A DNA stretch of 6,474 nt, taken from the NCBI GenBank assembly GCA_946409885.1, contig CAMJYF010000115.1, positions 1 through 6,474 of the forward strand, given 5' to 3'. Position 1 is the stretch's first letter. Each line of letters starts with the position of its first letter. The translations under genes and the position numbers were made by a program. The notes beneath the pieces are model-generated. The model was not told the origin of the DNA and made no database searches. It saw only the letters and a list, made by a program, of their open reading frames with translations. Positions 5,579 through 6,474 of the stretch are shown piece after piece. The stretch comes from an uncultured Clostridia bacterium. GTDB lineage: Bacteria; Bacillota; Clostridia; Oscillospirales; Acutalibacteraceae.

Positions 5579-6226
5579 TCAGTACTTGAACAGCCGCCGG
5601 ATGTCGTCCTCGTGGCACATGACGATCAGGTGGTCGTTGCCGTTGAAGCGGTAATCGGGGGAAAGCATGGGCCGCATCCCCTCTTCGTTTTTGGTGGCGA
5701 GGATGTTGATATTGTACTTGGCGCGGACGTTCAGCGATTTGACCGTCTCCCCGCGCCACTTCACCGGCGTTTCCGTCTCGTAGACGGAATACCCGTCCGA
5801 CAGGGCCAGCGCGTCGAAGACGGAATCGGAGCTCTCCTTGGCGGCGATCCTTCTGGCGGCGTCCAGCTCCGGGTACACCGCCTCGTCCGCCCCGTTGCGC
5901 AGCAGAAACTTGATCTCCAGGTCCCGGTTGACCTCGGCGATCACCTTTTTCGCGCCCAGCTCCTTCAGCATATAGGAGATCTCCAGCGTCTCCGTAAAGT
6001 TGTTGCCCAGGCACACAAAGCAGCAGTCAAACTCATCCGCGCCGAAGCTCTCCAGCACCTCCGCCTGCGTGCAGTCGCAGATTTTGGCACTGACGGAATA
6101 CTTTACCATGGCTTCCACCGCGGCGGGGTCCTTGTCCGCGATCATGATCTCGTTGTCAAGCCGGGCCAGCTCCTTGCACAGATGCACCCCGTAGGTGCTC
6201 AGCCCGATGATCAGAAAAGATTTCAT
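5579..6226 (-). CDS. trkA: TrkA/KtrA-type RCK regulator of potassium transport
   Basis: A 215-residue cytoplasmic protein, the usual size of single-unit KtrA proteins. Residues 1-120 form the RCK N (Rossmann) domain: FLIIGLSTYG (4-13) is the nucleotide-binding loop, IADKD (29-33) ends the second strand with acidic D31, and VCLGNNF (71-77) and VIAEVN (95-100) are the later conserved blocks. Residues about 135-215 form the RCK C ligand-binding domain (WRGETVKSLNVRAKY and NDHLIVMC). Such proteins assemble as rings under a TrkH/KtrB potassium channel and gate it in response to ATP/ADP or NAD(H), and in many Bacillota to cyclic di-AMP. The glycine loop is GLSTYG instead of the usual GLGRFG. AGGAAGG (complement of 6230-6236) precedes the ATG. 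No TrkH/KtrB gene is in the window; it may lie upstream beyond 6474 or elsewhere. Confidence 0.9.
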   Translation of the reverse strand: MKSFLIIGLSTYGVHLCKELARLDNEIMIADKDPAAVEAMVKYSVSAKICDCTQAEVLESFGADEFDCCFVCLGNNFTETLEISYMLKELGAKKVIAEVNRDLEIKFLLRNGADEAVYPELDAARRIAAKESSDSVFDALALSDGYSVYETETPVKWRGETVKSLNVRAKYNINILATKNEEGMRPMLSPDYRFNGNDHLIVMCHEDDIRRLFKY

Positions 6227-6235
6227 AGCCCTTCC

Positions 6236-6331
6236 TCAGTGCATAAAAACGGAAAAGCCCACGGCGGCCACGCTGACGGCCATCAGCACCGCCAGCACAA
6301 TGGCGACGATCTTGACGAATTTTTTGTTCAT
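6236..6331 (-). CDS. 31-residue single-span membrane peptide upstream of trkA
   Basis: A small frame encoding 31 residues that begin MNKKFVKIVAIVLAVLMAVS. Positive charges at 3, 4 and 7 precede one hydrophobic span (about 8-29), giving an N-in, single-pass topology by the positive-inside rule. Translation is supported by AAAGGA (complement of 6338-6343) 6 bases before the ATG. The stop codon (complement of 6236-6238) overlaps the trkA ribosome site, and the gap to the trkA ATG is 9 bases, so the two should share a message and be translationally coupled. I do not recognise the peptide. It could be a small subunit or modulator of a potassium channel, or merely a leader peptide that sets trkA translation. 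The high-GC in-frame codons resemble those of the neighbouring genes. Confidence 0.62.
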   Translation of the reverse strand: MNKKFVKIVAIVLAVLMAVSVAAVGFSVFMH

Positions 6332-6346
6332 ATGTTTTCCTTTCAC

Positions 6347-6367
6347 CGGCGCGCGCGCCGTTTTTTT
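6347..6367 (+). terminator. GC palindrome with T7 run, plus-strand terminator-like
   Basis: CGGCGCGCGCGCCG (6347-6360) is perfectly self-complementary and is followed directly by seven T (6361-6367), the form of an intrinsic terminator read on the plus strand. No plus-strand gene precedes it, so it may stop antisense transcription or convergent read-through. On the minus strand the same hairpin sits directly ahead of the ribosome site of the 31-residue peptide gene and could affect its translation. Confidence 0.55.
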
Positions 6368-6368
6368 A

Positions 6369-6398
6369 TTTCATCACGGGAGAAGGGGGGAACGTCAA
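6369..6398 (-). promoter_or_regulatory. Possible promoter for the small peptide-trkA unit
   Basis: TTGACG (complement of 6393-6398) is a good -35 match on the minus strand. The best -10 candidates 17-19 bases downstream, GATGAA or TGAAAT, match only three or four of six positions. Transcription would start around 6360, so the GC palindrome would form the very 5' end of the message. This is weak evidence; transcription could equally come from beyond 6474. Confidence 0.28.
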
Positions 6399-6449
6399 CA
6401 AATTGGCGATTTGTCGAGACAACCCGGTAGCGCGGCACCTCAGTGCCGC
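6398..6449. repeat. Cluster of inverted repeats in non-coding DNA
   Basis: Three perfect inverted repeats lie within 52 bases: ACAAAT/ATTTGT (6398-6403 with 6409-6414), TTGTC/GACAA (6411-6415 with 6418-6422) and GCGGCAC/GTGCCGC (6432-6438 with 6443-6449). The first two share bases and cannot form together. No coding frame with a ribosome site was found between 6332 and 6474. The element could be an intergenic repeat unit or a structured leader upstream of the trkA unit. It does not show the hallmarks I know of the cyclic di-AMP (ydaO) riboswitch. Confidence 0.5.
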
Positions 6450-6474
6450 TCGTGGCTTAAACAAACTTTTTTTC

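Noticed and set aside
5013..6014. Minus-strand open frame of about 333 codons spanning the terminator between the phosphoesterase and trkA genes
   Set aside because: It crosses a perfect 12-bp terminator stem and overlaps two recognised proteins in other frames.
5612..6430. Plus-strand open frame of about 272 codons opposite trkA
   Set aside because: The opposite strand encodes a clear RCK protein; this frame gives a His/Val/Gly/Gln-rich shadow product.
6369..6474. Cyclic di-AMP (ydaO) riboswitch ahead of the trkA unit
   Set aside because: It would be expected for some KtrA genes, but I cannot find the conserved core motifs and the stems are too short and close together.
6457..6474. Tail of another minus-strand gene ending EKKFV-stop
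   Set aside because: Only five codons would be visible and any frame shows such a tail by chance; not supportable.

Overview
The window most likely comes from the chromosome of a GC-rich member of the Clostridia (Bacillota), of the Oscillospiraceae/Ruminococcaceae type. This is inferred from Gram-positive lipoproteins with short lipobox signals, strong AGGAGG-type ribosome binding sites, T-rich intrinsic terminators, GC-rich third codon positions, and protein variants I recall from such gut bacteria. No plasmid, phage, transposon, CRISPR, rRNA or tRNA signal was seen.

Layout. (1) 1-96, minus: the first 32 codons of a PHP-domain metal-dependent phosphoesterase, cut by the window edge. (2) 97-240: an AT-rich divergent promoter region. 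It holds a minus promoter for the PHP gene, a plus promoter, and a perfect 17-bp Fur-family operator just downstream of the plus -10 box. (3) 241-4102, plus: a tight five-gene operon. It encodes a Fur/Zur-type repressor, a metal-binding lipoprotein (ZnuA/AdcA type), an ABC ATPase (ZnuC), an ABC-3 permease (ZnuB) and an unrecognised lipoprotein. The last three genes are joined by ATGA stop/start overlaps, and a strong intrinsic terminator follows. (4) 4272-5492, plus: a secreted calcineurin-like metallophosphoesterase with its own promoter and a 12-bp-stem terminator. (5) 5579-6331, minus: a TrkA/KtrA-type RCK potassium-channel regulator, preceded by a 31-residue membrane peptide gene whose stop overlaps the trkA ribosome binding site. 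(6) 6332-6474: non-coding, with several inverted repeats.

How it works together. The operon reads as a self-regulated divalent-metal (probably zinc) uptake module. The repressor would bind the operator when metal is sufficient and shut off its own gene, the lipoprotein that captures the metal, and the permease/ATPase pair that imports it. The terminal lipoprotein is translationally coupled to the permease and is the best candidate for a new accessory part. The TrkA protein belongs to potassium homeostasis and appears unrelated to the metal operon. Nothing here is clearly a wholly new system. The most novel pieces are the terminal lipoprotein, the small peptide in front of trkA, and the structured stretch at 6391-6457.
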